DNA from: Flavobacteriaceae bacterium
GTDB lineage: Bacteria; Bacteroidota; Bacteroidia; Flavobacteriales; Flavobacteriaceae
DNA length: 64,000 nucleotides
Assembly: GCA_004762155.1 (NCBI GenBank)
Contig: SIHP01000007.1
Location: forward strand, 62,001 to 126,000
Direction: 5' to 3'
A model generated the notes under the pieces. The model was not told the DNA's origin and did no database searches. It saw only the letters and a program-made list of their open reading frames with translations. Every line of letters starts with the position of its first letter. The stretch's first letter is position 1. Of this stretch, positions 1-9,130 are shown one piece after another. A program made the position numbers and the translations under genes.

Positions 1-93
1 AAAAACCGGTCAATTTTTGCAAGTAAACCTATAAGAATATAGGTTTGATAATAGAAAAGGTTTTCTACCCATACTTAAGAAGTAGTAAGGGCT

Positions 94-140
94 TAAAAAA
101 ACAAAACTCATTAAGAATAACCTTAATGAGTTTTGTTTTT
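94..140 (-). terminator. Intrinsic terminator after bioB
   Basis: A long inverted repeat (arms about 95-116 and 122-140, centred on a short AATAA loop) lies just past the bioB stop codon. Read on the minus strand, the stem ends in an uninterrupted T run. The plus-strand copy also ends in T residues, so the element may work in both directions. Confidence 0.85.
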
Positions 141-155
141 ATGTAGATATATAAT

Positions 156-1253
156 TTATGCTTTTAAAGCTTTTCCTTTTTCTTTAGCAGCTTCATTACG
201 ATCAATTTTATGCTCTGGACGTGTCCATTTTGGTTTCTCACCTAAAGCTTCAAATTTCGAGTCTTTAGCTTCAATTGTTTGTGGTTGTACTTTTTTAGTA
301 AATGGTTTTTGTGGATTTAATCCTAATAATTTAAACATTTTCATGTCTTCATTTACATCAGGATTAGGAGTTGTTAATAACTTATCTCCAGCAAAAATAG
401 AATTTGCTCCTGCAAAGAAACACATCGCTTGTCCTTCTCTACTCATTTGAGTTCTTCCGGCAGATAAACGAACTTGAGTTTCTGGTAAAACAATTCTAGT
501 TGTTGCCACCATACGAATCATATCCCAAATTTCAACAGGTTTTTCATCTTCTAAAGGTGTTCCTTCAACCGCTACTAAAGCGTTAATTGGTGTAGATTCT
601 GGTTGCGGATTTAATGTTGATAAAGCAACTAACATTCCTGCTCTATCTTCAGCACTTTCTCCCATTCCAATAATTCCACCAGAACAAACAGTTACGTTTG
701 TTTTACGAACATTATCAATAGTATCTAATCTATCTTGATAACCACGTGTAGAAATCACTTCTTTATAATATTCCTCAGAAGAATCTAAATTATGATTGTA
801 AGCATATAAACCAGCTTCTGCCAAACGTTGTGCTTGGTTTTCAGTAACCATTCCTAACGTACAACAAACCTCCATATCTAGTTTATTTATGGTTCTTACC
901 ATATCTAAAACCTGATCAAATTCTGGTCCGTCTTTTACATTACGCCAAGCTGCTCCCATACAAACACGAGAACTTCCACTTTCTCTTGCTCTTAAAGCTT
1001 GTGCTTTCACCTGATTTACAGTCATTAAATCATTTCCTTCAACTCCGGTATGGTATCTTGCTGCTTGCGGACAATATCCACAATCTTCAGAACATCCTCC
1101 TGTTTTTATAGAAAGTAAGGTAGAAACCTGCACCACATTTGGATCGTGTTGTAGTCTATGAATCGTTGCTGCTTCATATAACAACTCCATTAATGGCTTG
1201 TTGTATATTTCTAATATTTCTTCTTTCGTCCAGTTATGTCTTACTTCACTCAT
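156..1253 (-). CDS. bioB: Biotin synthase BioB
   Basis: This is the radical-SAM enzyme that inserts sulfur into dethiobiotin in the last step of biotin synthesis. The cluster-binding motif CSEDCGYC lies about 60 residues in, followed by the QAARYHTG stretch typical of BioB. The C-terminal half has the family motifs ICSGGI-like (here CSGGIIGMGE) and LPETQVRLSAGR. I chose the ATG at 1253 (365 residues) over an in-frame upstream ATG at 1280, because the upstream codon lies inside a promoter -7-like element (TACTTTTG on the minus strand, 1278-1285) and BioB proteins begin close to this point. The C-terminal 40 residues are charged and Lys-rich, an extension I believe is common in flavobacterial BioB. 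It is the only bio gene left of the KAS gene, separated from it by a pseudogene. Confidence 0.97.
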   Translation of the reverse strand: MSEVRHNWTKEEILEIYNKPLMELLYEAATIHRLQHDPNVVQVSTLLSIKTGGCSEDCGYCPQAARYHTGVEGNDLMTVNQVKAQALRARESGSSRVCMGAAWRNVKDGPEFDQVLDMVRTINKLDMEVCCTLGMVTENQAQRLAEAGLYAYNHNLDSSEEYYKEVISTRGYQDRLDTIDNVRKTNVTVCSGGIIGMGESAEDRAGMLVALSTLNPQPESTPINALVAVEGTPLEDEKPVEIWDMIRMVATTRIVLPETQVRLSAGRTQMSREGQAMCFFAGANSIFAGDKLLTTPNPDVNEDMKMFKLLGLNPQKPFTKKVQPQTIEAKDSKFEALGEKPKWTRPEHKIDRNEAAKEKGKALKA

Positions 1254-1406
1254 AAATATCAAGTTAATTAGAATGACCAAAAGTAAAAAAATCCGCTGTA
1301 GAAAAGGAATTTATTAGTGCTTATTTATATTGTTTAAAAAAATACTACAAATAAGCCTATTTATTTATAAAATGAACAAACTATAAAAGCAATCCGTTCT
1401 TAATAT

Positions 1407-1822
1407 TTATCTATATTTCCTTATCAAAACACTGATTAAAACTATGGTTAGAAACCAAAACATTACTCCAAATATTTTTATTTTTCTAGCCTGTTTTACT
1501 TTTTTTTCAAACCCATATTTTTTAAATCTTTCTATTTCAGATTCTGAAAAATGATCTTTTCCTAACCTTGTTCTAGGTGTAGGAGTAAGAATAGGAAATA
1601 TAAAGAAAGTCAACCATCCCTCATTTGTTAAAGTTTCTAATTTTCTGTTTTCTTAATGTCTTTTGTGTTTTAAATATTCAGATTCTAATTTAATTTTTTG
1701 TTCTTTTGATAAATTTCGAGTTTTTAATTCTGTTTTAGCTTTTTAATCGCTGATTGATTGGTTTCGTTTTTAATAATGTCAAATAACTCAACATTTGAAT
1801 ACTTGTTTTTTTCATCAATCAT
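1407..1822 (-). pseudogene. Decayed small membrane protein gene
   Basis: Read on the minus strand from an ATG at 1822, the frame begins MIDEKNKYSNVELFDIIKN and runs into a stop at 1724-1726. Losing one base in the A run near 1735-1741 shifts the frame. If that base is restored, the frame continues with AKTELKTRNLSKEQKIKLES, meets an in-frame TAA at 1653-1655, and goes on to the end at 1407. The last 68 residues, which can still be read from a TTG, contain SESEIERFKKYGFEKKVKQA and one C-terminal transmembrane helix. The full repaired product would be about 138 residues. I do not know its function. With one frameshift and one nonsense codon it is most simply a pseudogene, unless both are sequencing errors. 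It lies between the KAS gene and bioB on the same strand. Confidence 0.7.
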
Positions 1823-1851
1823 AGAACATTTTTTCTTAAAAAAACTTTTGA

Positions 1852-3009
1852 CTATCGTTTTGAAATCAAAACAGAAACAGCATTTCCACCAAAACCAACA
1901 GCATTTACTATTACTTTTTTTATTTCCTTCGGATGATCTTGTTTCTCAGCAAAAGGAACTTCAATAACTTTTTGGTTTTGTAACATCAATAACCCTAATT
2001 CAAAACTTAACAAACCAGAACTTCCGAATGTATGTCCTATCTTCCATTTATTGGTCGTTAAAAAAGGAATGTTATTTCCAAATACTTTTTTAATTGCATT
2101 TACTTCAGATGAATCTCCTTTTATGGTACCTGGCGCATGCATTATTACAACATCTATTTCCGATAAATCAATACCTTCTGTTGCCATTTTTATAGATTTT
2201 TGAAAACATTCAGCATTTGCAGTAACTGAGGTATTGTGTTTTAAAACTTCTGTAGCATAACCAACACCTTCAATAGTTGCTATTGCGTTTTCAGTAACTC
2301 CTTTTTCCAAACAAACAGCGGAAGTTCCTTCTCCTAAAACCATAGTGTTCTTGGTTTTATTTAAATCGAAAGCTTTACAAGGATATTCATCAATTTCTTT
2401 TGAATACACTTTTAAAGCTTGCATTTGAGCAATAGTAAAATTCGTTAGTGGAGCTTCACTTCCTCCAACTAAAAATTGAGTACACATTCCTGAATTTATC
2501 CAAGCAACTCCGTTTAATAAAGAATGTAATGCTGTAGAACAGGTAATTGAATGCGAAACTTCTGGTCCTTGTGTTTGTAAATCATGTGCAACCCAAGAAG
2601 AAATATTTCCTAAAGTTGTTGTTGGAGAACTTAAGGTTGATGATTTTTTAGTTTGTAAAAATTCTTCATGATATTTTTCAAACAAATGCGTTGCACCTCG
2701 TGATGAACCAAAGTTAATACCAAAGTTATCAGTACTTTTCCAGCCTGCGTTTTGTATTGCTTTTCTTGAAGAAAAAATGGCAAACAGTACAGTTTTATCT
2801 AAATTCTTATACTTGTTATCAGAAGCTTTTATTACTTCTAGTAACTGTTCATCTTCTTCAGAAATACTCGCTACAAAAGTAGCAACATCGTTTACTTTTT
2901 TTGTAGAAATACAATGTTTATTATCTAAATAGGCTTTCCATATTGTTTCAGGGTTACTTCCTAAAGCAGACATAGATGCAAATGCAGTTATAGAGATTGG
3001 CGCTATCAA
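1852..3009 (-). CDS. FabF-like beta-ketoacyl-ACP synthase in the biotin locus
   Basis: The 385-residue protein has the thiolase fold of KAS I/II condensing enzymes. The nucleophile is Cys157 in SITCSTALHS, the catalytic histidines are His291 (MHAPGTIKGD, a variant of HGTGT) and His326 (GHTFGSSG), and the C-terminus has the GFGGNA motif. It would condense acyl and malonyl units on acyl carrier protein. The start is TTG at 3009, because the first beta strand (ISITAFASMSALGS) would be cut by the next ATG at 2973, and because a good promoter sits about 15-45 bases upstream. Its place among bio genes suggests a role in making the pimeloyl chain or a dedicated acyl-ACP, but this is inference. It could also be a general fatty-acid or secondary-metabolite KAS. 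Confidence 0.88.
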   Translation of the reverse strand: MIAPISITAFASMSALGSNPETIWKAYLDNKHCISTKKVNDVATFVASISEEDEQLLEVIKASDNKYKNLDKTVLFAIFSSRKAIQNAGWKSTDNFGINFGSSRGATHLFEKYHEEFLQTKKSSTLSSPTTTLGNISSWVAHDLQTQGPEVSHSITCSTALHSLLNGVAWINSGMCTQFLVGGSEAPLTNFTIAQMQALKVYSKEIDEYPCKAFDLNKTKNTMVLGEGTSAVCLEKGVTENAIATIEGVGYATEVLKHNTSVTANAECFQKSIKMATEGIDLSEIDVVIMHAPGTIKGDSSEVNAIKKVFGNNIPFLTTNKWKIGHTFGSSGLLSFELGLLMLQNQKVIEVPFAEKQDHPKEIKKVIVNAVGFGGNAVSVLISKR

Positions 3010-3025
3010 AATTCTTATTTTTGTG

Positions 3026-3055
3026 CAAAAGTACGATTTAAACTATTTATACCAA
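3026..3055 (-). promoter_or_regulatory. Bacteroidota-type promoter of the KAS gene
   Basis: On the minus strand a TTG (3053-3055) is followed after 19 bases by TACTTTTG (3026-3033), matching the TTG-N19-TAnnTTTG consensus of the Bacteroidota housekeeping sigma factor. The predicted start of transcription lies near 3019, about ten bases before the TTG start codon. Confidence 0.65.
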
Positions 3056-3161
3056 TTGAGATTGAAAGCAATAGATAAATAAGTTGAATAGTTTTTATAA
3101 TTACTGTAAGCAAAAAAGAAACAACTTATATTCGTTGTTTTCAAATTAAAGAGGATATCAA

Positions 3162-3599
3162 ATGGAAGAGTATAATCAAAAAAGTTGGTTTAGTAGAAAT
3201 TGGCCTTGGGCATTACCAGTAGGTTGTTGTTCTGGTTGTTTATTAATGTTTGTTTTATTTATAGGAGGTGTTGGAGCTACAATTTTTACTGTTTTTGATG
3301 AAATAAAAGAAATGTCTCCTTTAGAAGATGTTTTAATTATGGTTAATGAAAACGAAAAAGCTACAAAGATTTTAGGTGAAAACATTATTAGTAAAGGTTT
3401 TCCTAACGGAAATATCTCTTTAAGTAATGATGATGGAGAAGTTAAATTCTCTATTCCTGTTAAAGGTGAAAAAGGAGAAGGAACTTTATATGTAAATGGA
3501 ATTAGAGCTAATAAAAAGTGGGTCTATGAAGATTTGTACATCATTATAAAAGAAACAGCAGAGCAGATTAACTTACTAGAAGTAGATGTTTCTATTTAA
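3162..3599 (+). CDS. Coa1-like single-span membrane protein
   Basis: The 145-residue protein has a short cytoplasmic N-terminus with WFSRNWPWALP, one transmembrane helix rich in Gly, Cys and Leu (about residues 18-42), and a small soluble domain. The soluble part has the pattern ILGENIISKGFPNGNIS, then IPVKGEKGEGTLYVNG and a Trp-Tyr near the end. This matches the cytochrome oxidase assembly protein 1 (Coa1) family as found in bacteria. Its bacterial substrate or partner is not established. It stands alone, divergent from the KAS gene and convergent with the DUF3592 gene, and is not obviously linked to biotin synthesis. Confidence 0.75.
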   Translation: MEEYNQKSWFSRNWPWALPVGCCSGCLLMFVLFIGGVGATIFTVFDEIKEMSPLEDVLIMVNENEKATKILGENIISKGFPNGNISLSNDDGEVKFSIPVKGEKGEGTLYVNGIRANKKWVYEDLYIIIKETAEQINLLEVDVSI

Positions 3600-3628
3600 A
3601 AATCTAATTAAAAAGAATATTATTAATA

Positions 3629-4327
3629 TTAAGCAACTTCTGGTAAAAATGATAAATCCACCACATGTTTTTTAGGGTTTCTTTTATCAATTAATACTTT
3701 TATCTTATCTGTTGTTATATAATCAGTTGGGTCAAACCAAATATTATCACTTTTAAAAACATGTAATTTTGATGTTGACGGATTTTGCCACTGAGTAATA
3801 ATTTGATAAGGATTCCTTCCATTTACACTAAAAGAATAATTAATATTAACTGATATAAAATCGGCATCTATTCTTGTTCCGTTTAATTTTAAATTCTTTA
3901 AAAGATTTTTCTTCTTTCTATCAAAAAGAAATAAACCAGCACCAATTGCAAAGAAAACAAAACCTAACCCACCTACTATAGTTCCTCCTCCCCACAAAGA
4001 AAAAAAACCTTTTATTTTAGCTTTATTTGGCACTTTTGGATTATAAAGTATTTCTACTTGTTCTCCAATACTATAACTCGGCGGATTACTACTTGTTGAA
4101 GATCTAAATTCGTATGTATGTCCTTTCTTGTCAACAAATTCTACTACTGGCGCAAATGTTGTAGAATTATCAGAAGAATTAGATCTAGACATATCTATAA
4201 CAGTTCCTTGTGAACTAATTGATATTTTTAAAAAATCATTAGTGTTTTTTAAAATAAAAAAAGATCCAATAAGCATTAATGCTCCTATAATTGTAAAGAC
4301 GTATTTAATAATTTTAAGTGCTTTCAT
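3629..4327 (-). CDS. DUF3592 membrane protein
   Basis: The 232-residue protein has an N-terminal transmembrane helix (about residues 6-27), an extracytoplasmic segment of about 80 residues with FAPVVEFVDKKGHTYEF and the phrase IGEQVEILYNPKVPNKAKI, and a second helix (about 112-135). A further soluble C-terminal domain follows. The segment between the helices is typical of DUF3592, a membrane family of unknown function. The second soluble part carries a beta-rich module that may be a degenerate repeat of the first. A possible -7 element (TATCTTTG on the minus strand, 4380-4387) lies about 50 bases upstream of the ATG, without a clear -33 element. Confidence 0.8.
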   Translation of the reverse strand: MKALKIIKYVFTIIGALMLIGSFFILKNTNDFLKISISSQGTVIDMSRSNSSDNSTTFAPVVEFVDKKGHTYEFRSSTSSNPPSYSIGEQVEILYNPKVPNKAKIKGFFSLWGGGTIVGGLGFVFFAIGAGLFLFDRKKKNLLKNLKLNGTRIDADFISVNINYSFSVNGRNPYQIITQWQNPSTSKLHVFKSDNIWFDPTDYITTDKIKVLIDKRNPKKHVVDLSFLPEVA

Positions 4328-4782
4328 TCTGTTTTTTATTTTTAAAAGTAATACAATAGATTTTCTTAGTGAATTAAGTCAAAGATATTAATACTTCTTT
4401 TTAGTTGCTTAAATGTTTTTTGGTAATTCCATCAGGGAATTATTCAGACATTCTATTATTTCTATACTCTTAGCAATTTTTGTATTTAGATTGAAATTTA
4501 GTTGTTTCTCCAAAGACAGGTTATATTATTTTTAATGTTGTAAAACAACAAATTAATTTTAACTAAAAAACAAAGATAAACAGAGGAAACTAATTAAATT
4601 TTTCTGGTATGTGAATAAATCACACCTAAAAACAGGGTTAAAAACAACGAGAATTATCACTGTTTACAGGGGTGATTTTAATAAATAAGTTAAGTAATTT
4701 TGTCAACTATTAATGTATTTATTATGAGGCAGGTAGTGTGAATAAAATCTGTTTTTAAATAAATTATATATCCTTTTTTATT
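4328..4782. other. Intergenic region upstream of the BspA-like gene
   Basis: This 455-base AT-rich stretch separates two divergent genes. I see no open frame of interest in it. It holds a 6-bp hairpin (4425-4441, AATTCC/GGAATT), the possible -7 element for the DUF3592 gene (4380-4387), and a TAATTTTG (4695-4702) that could be the -7 element for the surface protein gene but lacks a matching TTG at the right distance. Confidence 0.5.
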
Positions 4783-7764
4783 ATGAAAAAAACAATATTC
4801 CTACTAACTCTATTATGTCAACTTTTGTCTTACAGTCAAATAAGACCTTTTATTACCAAATGGCAAACAACTACAGCTGATGAAAGTATTACCATACCAA
4901 CCGCAACTGGCTCATATGATTATACCATAGATTGGGGAGATGGAACTATAGATACTAATCAAACAGGAAATGCTACACACGTTTACTCAACAGCAGGGAT
5001 ACAAACAATAAGTATTTCAGGAGATTTCCCTCGACTTTATTTTTATAATGCAGGATCATTAGCAGGAAAAGATAATGATAAATTATTAACGATAGAACAA
5101 TGGGGAGATATCGAATGGGTTACTATGGAATATGCTTTTTATGGGTGTGAAAACTTAAACATCACTAATACAAATATAGATACTCCAGATTTATCTAATG
5201 TTACTAGTACGACTCATATGTTTAATGGAGCAAGAGCTTTTAATGGAGATATAAGTAATTGGGATGTATCTAATATAAAAAACATGTCATATATGCTTAG
5301 GAGGACAACATCTTTTAATCAACCCTTATATTGGGATGTATCTAATGTAACCAATATGACTGAAATGTTTAGATATGCATCAGCATTTAATCAACTATTA
5401 AATTGGAATGTGTCTAGCGTAACTAACATGTCATATATGTTTTCTGATGCAGATGTGTTTAATCAACCTTTAAATTGGGATGTTTCTAAGGTAACTGATA
5501 TGTCATATATGTTTTCTAATGCAGATGTGTTTAATCAACCTTTAAATTGGGATGTTTCTAGTGTAACTGATATGTCATATATGTTTAATGGAACAATTTT
5601 TAATCAGCTTTTAGATTGGAATGTATCTAAGGTAACTGATATGACATATTTATTTGCTAATACAAGTGAATTTAACCAACCTTTAAATTGGAATACAGAA
5701 AGTGTTACTGATTTAACAGGTATGTTTAGAGATACAGAAGTGTTTAATCAAGATATAAGTAATTTGGATGTTTCTAAGGTAACCGATATGTCATTTATGT
5801 TTTATAATGCAAGTGAATTTAATCAACCTTTAGATTGGGGTGATACTTCTGCGGTTACTACTATGGCTAGAATGTTTACTAATGCAGATATGTTTAATCA
5901 ACCCTTAAATTGGGATGTTTCTAGTGTAACTAATATGTCATATATGTTTGCTGATACAGCCTTGTTTAATCAACCCTTAGATTGGGATGTGTCCAATGTA
6001 ACTGATATGTCATATATGTTTTCTAATACAGCTTTGTTTAATCAACCACTAAATTGGGATGTTTCTAGTTTAACTAATATATCTTATATTTTTAGGTATA
6101 CAGGTGCATTTAACGAAGTCTTAAATTGGGATAACACTTCTGCGATTACCAATATGTCTTATGTGTTTCATAATGCAAAAGAATTTAATCAACCTTTAGA
6201 TTGGGACGTGTCTTCAGTTACCACTATGTATGGCATGTTTTGGTCTGCAGTTAAATTTAATCAACCTTTAAATTGGAATGTGTCTTCGGTAACTAATATG
6301 TATTCTATGTTTAGAATTGCAAGTGCATTTAACCAACCTTTAGAATGGAATGTATCTAATGTTACCAATATGGGTTCCATGTTTTATAGTGCAGGTTCAT
6401 TTAATCAACCTTTAGATTGGAATGTGTCTAATGTTACTAACATGTCTGCTATGTTTGAGTATGCAATTTCATTTAATCAACCTTTAGATTGGGATTTTTC
6501 GAGTGTTACTACTATGACTTATATGTTTTATAATGCAAGTGAATTTAATCAAGATATAGGTAATTGGGATGTATCTGCAGTTACCACTATGTCTAACATG
6601 TTTACCAATGTTACTTTATCTGAAGAAAACTACGATGCGCTATTAAAAGGATGGAGTATGCAAACTTTACAAACAGGAGTGCCTTTTAATGGAGGAAACA
6701 GTAAATATTGTGCAGCAGAAACAGAACGTCAATCAATTATAGATGATTTTGGTTGGAACATTACAGATGGAGGTAATGATACTGTTGTTTTAGATGCAAT
6801 TTTAGATGTAAACGAAGAAAACTCTTATATTTTACCAGTTATAGAGGGTACAGGTTTATCAGGTACAGAAAAGTATTATACTGAAATAGGAGGCGTTAGA
6901 ACCGAATATGAAATAGGAGATATTTTAAATTATACCGATTTCACTAGCTACCCAGTAATATTATACGCTTATGATGTAGGAGGTTGTGATGGTACAATAA
7001 TTGAAGAAAGCTTTAATGTAACCTTAACAAAAAGAAGAATTACAGTAACGGCAGATGCGTTAACAAAAACTTATGGAGATGCAGACCCAATATTAAGTTA
7101 TACAATTACATCTGGAAGTTTAGTTTCAGGTGATGTTTTAACAGGGAGTTTAGTTAGAGAAGCCGGAGAAACAGTTGGAGAATATACAATTAACCAAGGA
7201 AGTTTAGATAATGCTAATTATGAAATCACCTATGAATCGAGTGTGTTTACCATAACAAAAGCATCACAAACTATTAATTTTGATGAAGTAACTCATGAAG
7301 ATGAAGATGTTTTTGAATTAACAGCAGTTGCTTCTTCAGGCTTAACGATTACTTACACAAGTTCAGACACTTCTATAGCGACAATATCAGGGAATACAAT
7401 TACAGTTTTAGCTCCTGGAAATACAATAATAACAGCATATCAAGAGGGGAATAATAATTTTGAAGCTGCAGAACCTGTTGAACAAGAATTGAATGTTGGA
7501 GTGTTAGGTGTAAGTGAAAATGATATTTTATCAAGTATAATTTCAATAGGCCCAAATCCATCGAATAATTATATTAAGATAGACTTAAATACCTCTGAGG
7601 CAGTTTTAATTCAGGTTTTTAACCTTGGGAGTAAATTAGTTTTAAATAATAAAGAGTATTTTTCAAAAGAGCTTATAGATATTTCACATTTAAGAGAAGG
7701 AGTTTATTTAGTTAGAATAATTACTGAAAAAGGAAGTGTTACCAAAAAAATTATAAAAACATAA
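4783..7764 (+). CDS. BspA-like (DUF285) repeat surface protein with T9SS tail
   Basis: The 993-residue protein has a signal peptide (MKKTIFLLTLLCQLLSYSQ) and a short PKD-like start (DWGDGTID, Thr-rich). About 20 repeats of 24-25 residues follow (about 135-615), each of the form MF..A..FNQPLNWDVSSVTNM, which is the DUF285/BspA leucine-rich family. After these come an MBG-type domain (about 755-830, with ADALTKTYGDADP), an Ig-like bacterial domain (about 830-910), and a T9SS type A sorting domain (about 920-993) with GPNPSNNYIKI and GVYLVRI. It should be exported by Sec, cross the outer membrane by T9SS and be anchored on or released from the surface. Relatives are adhesins or host/particle-binding proteins; the ligand is unknown. 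It lies inside the biotin locus and is transcribed against it. Confidence 0.93.
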   Translation: MKKTIFLLTLLCQLLSYSQIRPFITKWQTTTADESITIPTATGSYDYTIDWGDGTIDTNQTGNATHVYSTAGIQTISISGDFPRLYFYNAGSLAGKDNDKLLTIEQWGDIEWVTMEYAFYGCENLNITNTNIDTPDLSNVTSTTHMFNGARAFNGDISNWDVSNIKNMSYMLRRTTSFNQPLYWDVSNVTNMTEMFRYASAFNQLLNWNVSSVTNMSYMFSDADVFNQPLNWDVSKVTDMSYMFSNADVFNQPLNWDVSSVTDMSYMFNGTIFNQLLDWNVSKVTDMTYLFANTSEFNQPLNWNTESVTDLTGMFRDTEVFNQDISNLDVSKVTDMSFMFYNASEFNQPLDWGDTSAVTTMARMFTNADMFNQPLNWDVSSVTNMSYMFADTALFNQPLDWDVSNVTDMSYMFSNTALFNQPLNWDVSSLTNISYIFRYTGAFNEVLNWDNTSAITNMSYVFHNAKEFNQPLDWDVSSVTTMYGMFWSAVKFNQPLNWNVSSVTNMYSMFRIASAFNQPLEWNVSNVTNMGSMFYSAGSFNQPLDWNVSNVTNMSAMFEYAISFNQPLDWDFSSVTTMTYMFYNASEFNQDIGNWDVSAVTTMSNMFTNVTLSEENYDALLKGWSMQTLQTGVPFNGGNSKYCAAETERQSIIDDFGWNITDGGNDTVVLDAILDVNEENSYILPVIEGTGLSGTEKYYTEIGGVRTEYEIGDILNYTDFTSYPVILYAYDVGGCDGTIIEESFNVTLTKRRITVTADALTKTYGDADPILSYTITSGSLVSGDVLTGSLVREAGETVGEYTINQGSLDNANYEITYESSVFTITKASQTINFDEVTHEDEDVFELTAVASSGLTITYTSSDTSIATISGNTITVLAPGNTIITAYQEGNNNFEAAEPVEQELNVGVLGVSENDILSSIISIGPNPSNNYIKIDLNTSEAVLIQVFNLGSKLVLNNKEYFSKELIDISHLREGVYLVRIITEKGSVTKKIIKT
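5200..6610 (+). repeat. Tandem DUF285 repeats of about 75 bp
   Basis: Within the surface protein gene, units of 72-78 bp recur about 20 times. The phrase TTTAATCAACC(T/C)TTA and the phrase for WDVS.VT(N/D)MSYMF return in almost every unit. Neighbouring units such as those near 5450 and 5525 are nearly identical in DNA, so unit number could change by slippage or recombination. Confidence 0.85.
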
Positions 7765-7785
7765 TAAAGGTAAATAATAATAAAT

Positions 7786-7817
7786 TAAAAAAGGCTACCC
7801 GAAAAGGTGGCCTTTTT
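7786..7817 (+). terminator. Terminator between the surface protein gene and bioA
   Basis: The stem AAAAGGCTACC pairs with GGTGGCCTTTT (one G-T wobble) around a CGAAAA loop and ends in a T run. It lies 22 bases after the plus-strand stop codon. The A run at its left side means it may also serve the convergent bioA gene. Confidence 0.85.
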
Positions 7818-7864
7818 ACATAAAAGATGTTTTGTTACTTGATGAGACCTTTTTTTAATAAAGT

Positions 7865-9130
7865 TTATAACGAATCTAAAACCTTTTCAATAGTAGTATA
7901 CACTTTATTTAATTGCTCTTTGGAAATTACATACGGAGGCTGAATATAAATAGTACTTCCTAAAGGCCTTAAAAAAACACCTGCTGCCATAAAAGACTTT
8001 AATAACAAATCTCTTAAAGAACCATAACGCTCCATATTTGTATCAATATCCAATGCATAAATAACTCCCATTTGTCTGGTTGTTTTTACTTTTGGATGCT
8101 TTTTTATTCTTTCATTAAAACTTTTGTGAGCAAGACTAATTTCTTGAATGTTTTGCTGAATTTCATCAGAAGTTAACAAATCGATACTTGCAATAGAAGC
8201 TGCACAGGCAATCGGATTTGCAGAATACGTATGGCAATGAAAAAAACCTTTACCAATATCGCTACTTAAAAAAGCATCATATATTTTTTGTGTACAAGAG
8301 GTAATTCCCATTGGAACCAAACCTCCAGTTAAAGCCTTACTTAAACAAATAATATCAGGTTTAGTAGTTACATAATCAGAAGCAAAATTCTTTCCGGTTT
8401 TACCAAAGCCAGTCATAACTTCATCAGCAATAGTTAAAATATTATTTGCTTTACAAAATTGTAAAATTTCATTTAAACCTTCTGTGTTATGAACTTTCAT
8501 TCCTGCAGCTCCTTGCACCAAAGGTTCGTAAACAAAACCAGCGATATTATTTTGCTGAATAATGTTTTGTAATTGTTCTAAAATTATTTCATGATTTGTA
8601 CCGTCTGGAGTTGGAATACGTTTTACATCCATTAAAAAATCTTCAAACGGACCATTATATACTGAAAGTCCAGAAGTAGCCATGGCACCAAAAGTATCAC
8701 CATGAAAACCATTTTCAAAAGCAATAAAAACGGTACGTTTTTCTTGCTTGTTGAAATAATATTGTAAGGCCATTTTTATAGCAGCTTCAACACTTGTAGA
8801 TCCATTATCGTTAAAAAATATTTTTACTTGATTTTCTGGTAAAATAGCAATTAGTTTTTCTGATAATTCAACCGCTGGCGGATGTGTAAAATCACTAAAC
8901 ATTATTTGATCTAACTGCTGCATTTGAGCAGAAACTCGACTTGTAATATAGTCATTGCAATGTCCAAACATACACGTGTACCAAGATGAAATGGCATCAA
9001 TATATTCGTTGCCATTTTCGTCTGTTAAAATACATCCTTTAGCCTTTACAATACCTAAACTTTCTGGGTGCGTTTGGTGTTGTTTTAACGGATGCCAAAT
9101 ATGTTTCTTATCTCTTTGTGTTAGGTTCAT
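7865..9130 (-). CDS. bioA: Adenosylmethionine-8-amino-7-oxononanoate aminotransferase
   Basis: The 421-residue PLP enzyme moves the amino group of S-adenosylmethionine to KAPA, giving DAPA. The PLP lysine is Lys265 in LSKALTGG and the cofactor aspartate is Asp236 in IADEVMTGFGKTG. The N-terminal HIWHPLKQH, the loop SSWYTCMFGH and FFNDNGSTSVE are BioA signatures. The length is usual for the family. The ATG overlaps the bioD stop by four bases (ATGA), so translation is probably coupled. Confidence 0.97.
   Translation of the reverse strand: MNLTQRDKKHIWHPLKQHQTHPESLGIVKAKGCILTDENGNEYIDAISSWYTCMFGHCNDYITSRVSAQMQQLDQIMFSDFTHPPAVELSEKLIAILPENQVKIFFNDNGSTSVEAAIKMALQYYFNKQEKRTVFIAFENGFHGDTFGAMATSGLSVYNGPFEDFLMDVKRIPTPDGTNHEIILEQLQNIIQQNNIAGFVYEPLVQGAAGMKVHNTEGLNEILQFCKANNILTIADEVMTGFGKTGKNFASDYVTTKPDIICLSKALTGGLVPMGITSCTQKIYDAFLSSDIGKGFFHCHTYSANPIACAASIASIDLLTSDEIQQNIQEISLAHKSFNERIKKHPKVKTTRQMGVIYALDIDTNMERYGSLRDLLLKSFMAAGVFLRPLGSTIYIQPPYVISKEQLNKVYTTIEKVLDSL

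Noticed and set aside
1..93. RNA gene or gene end at the left edge
   Set aside because: A small stem (AAACCTATA...TATAGGTTT, about 24-47) exists, but there is no tRNA fold or coding pattern to support a call.
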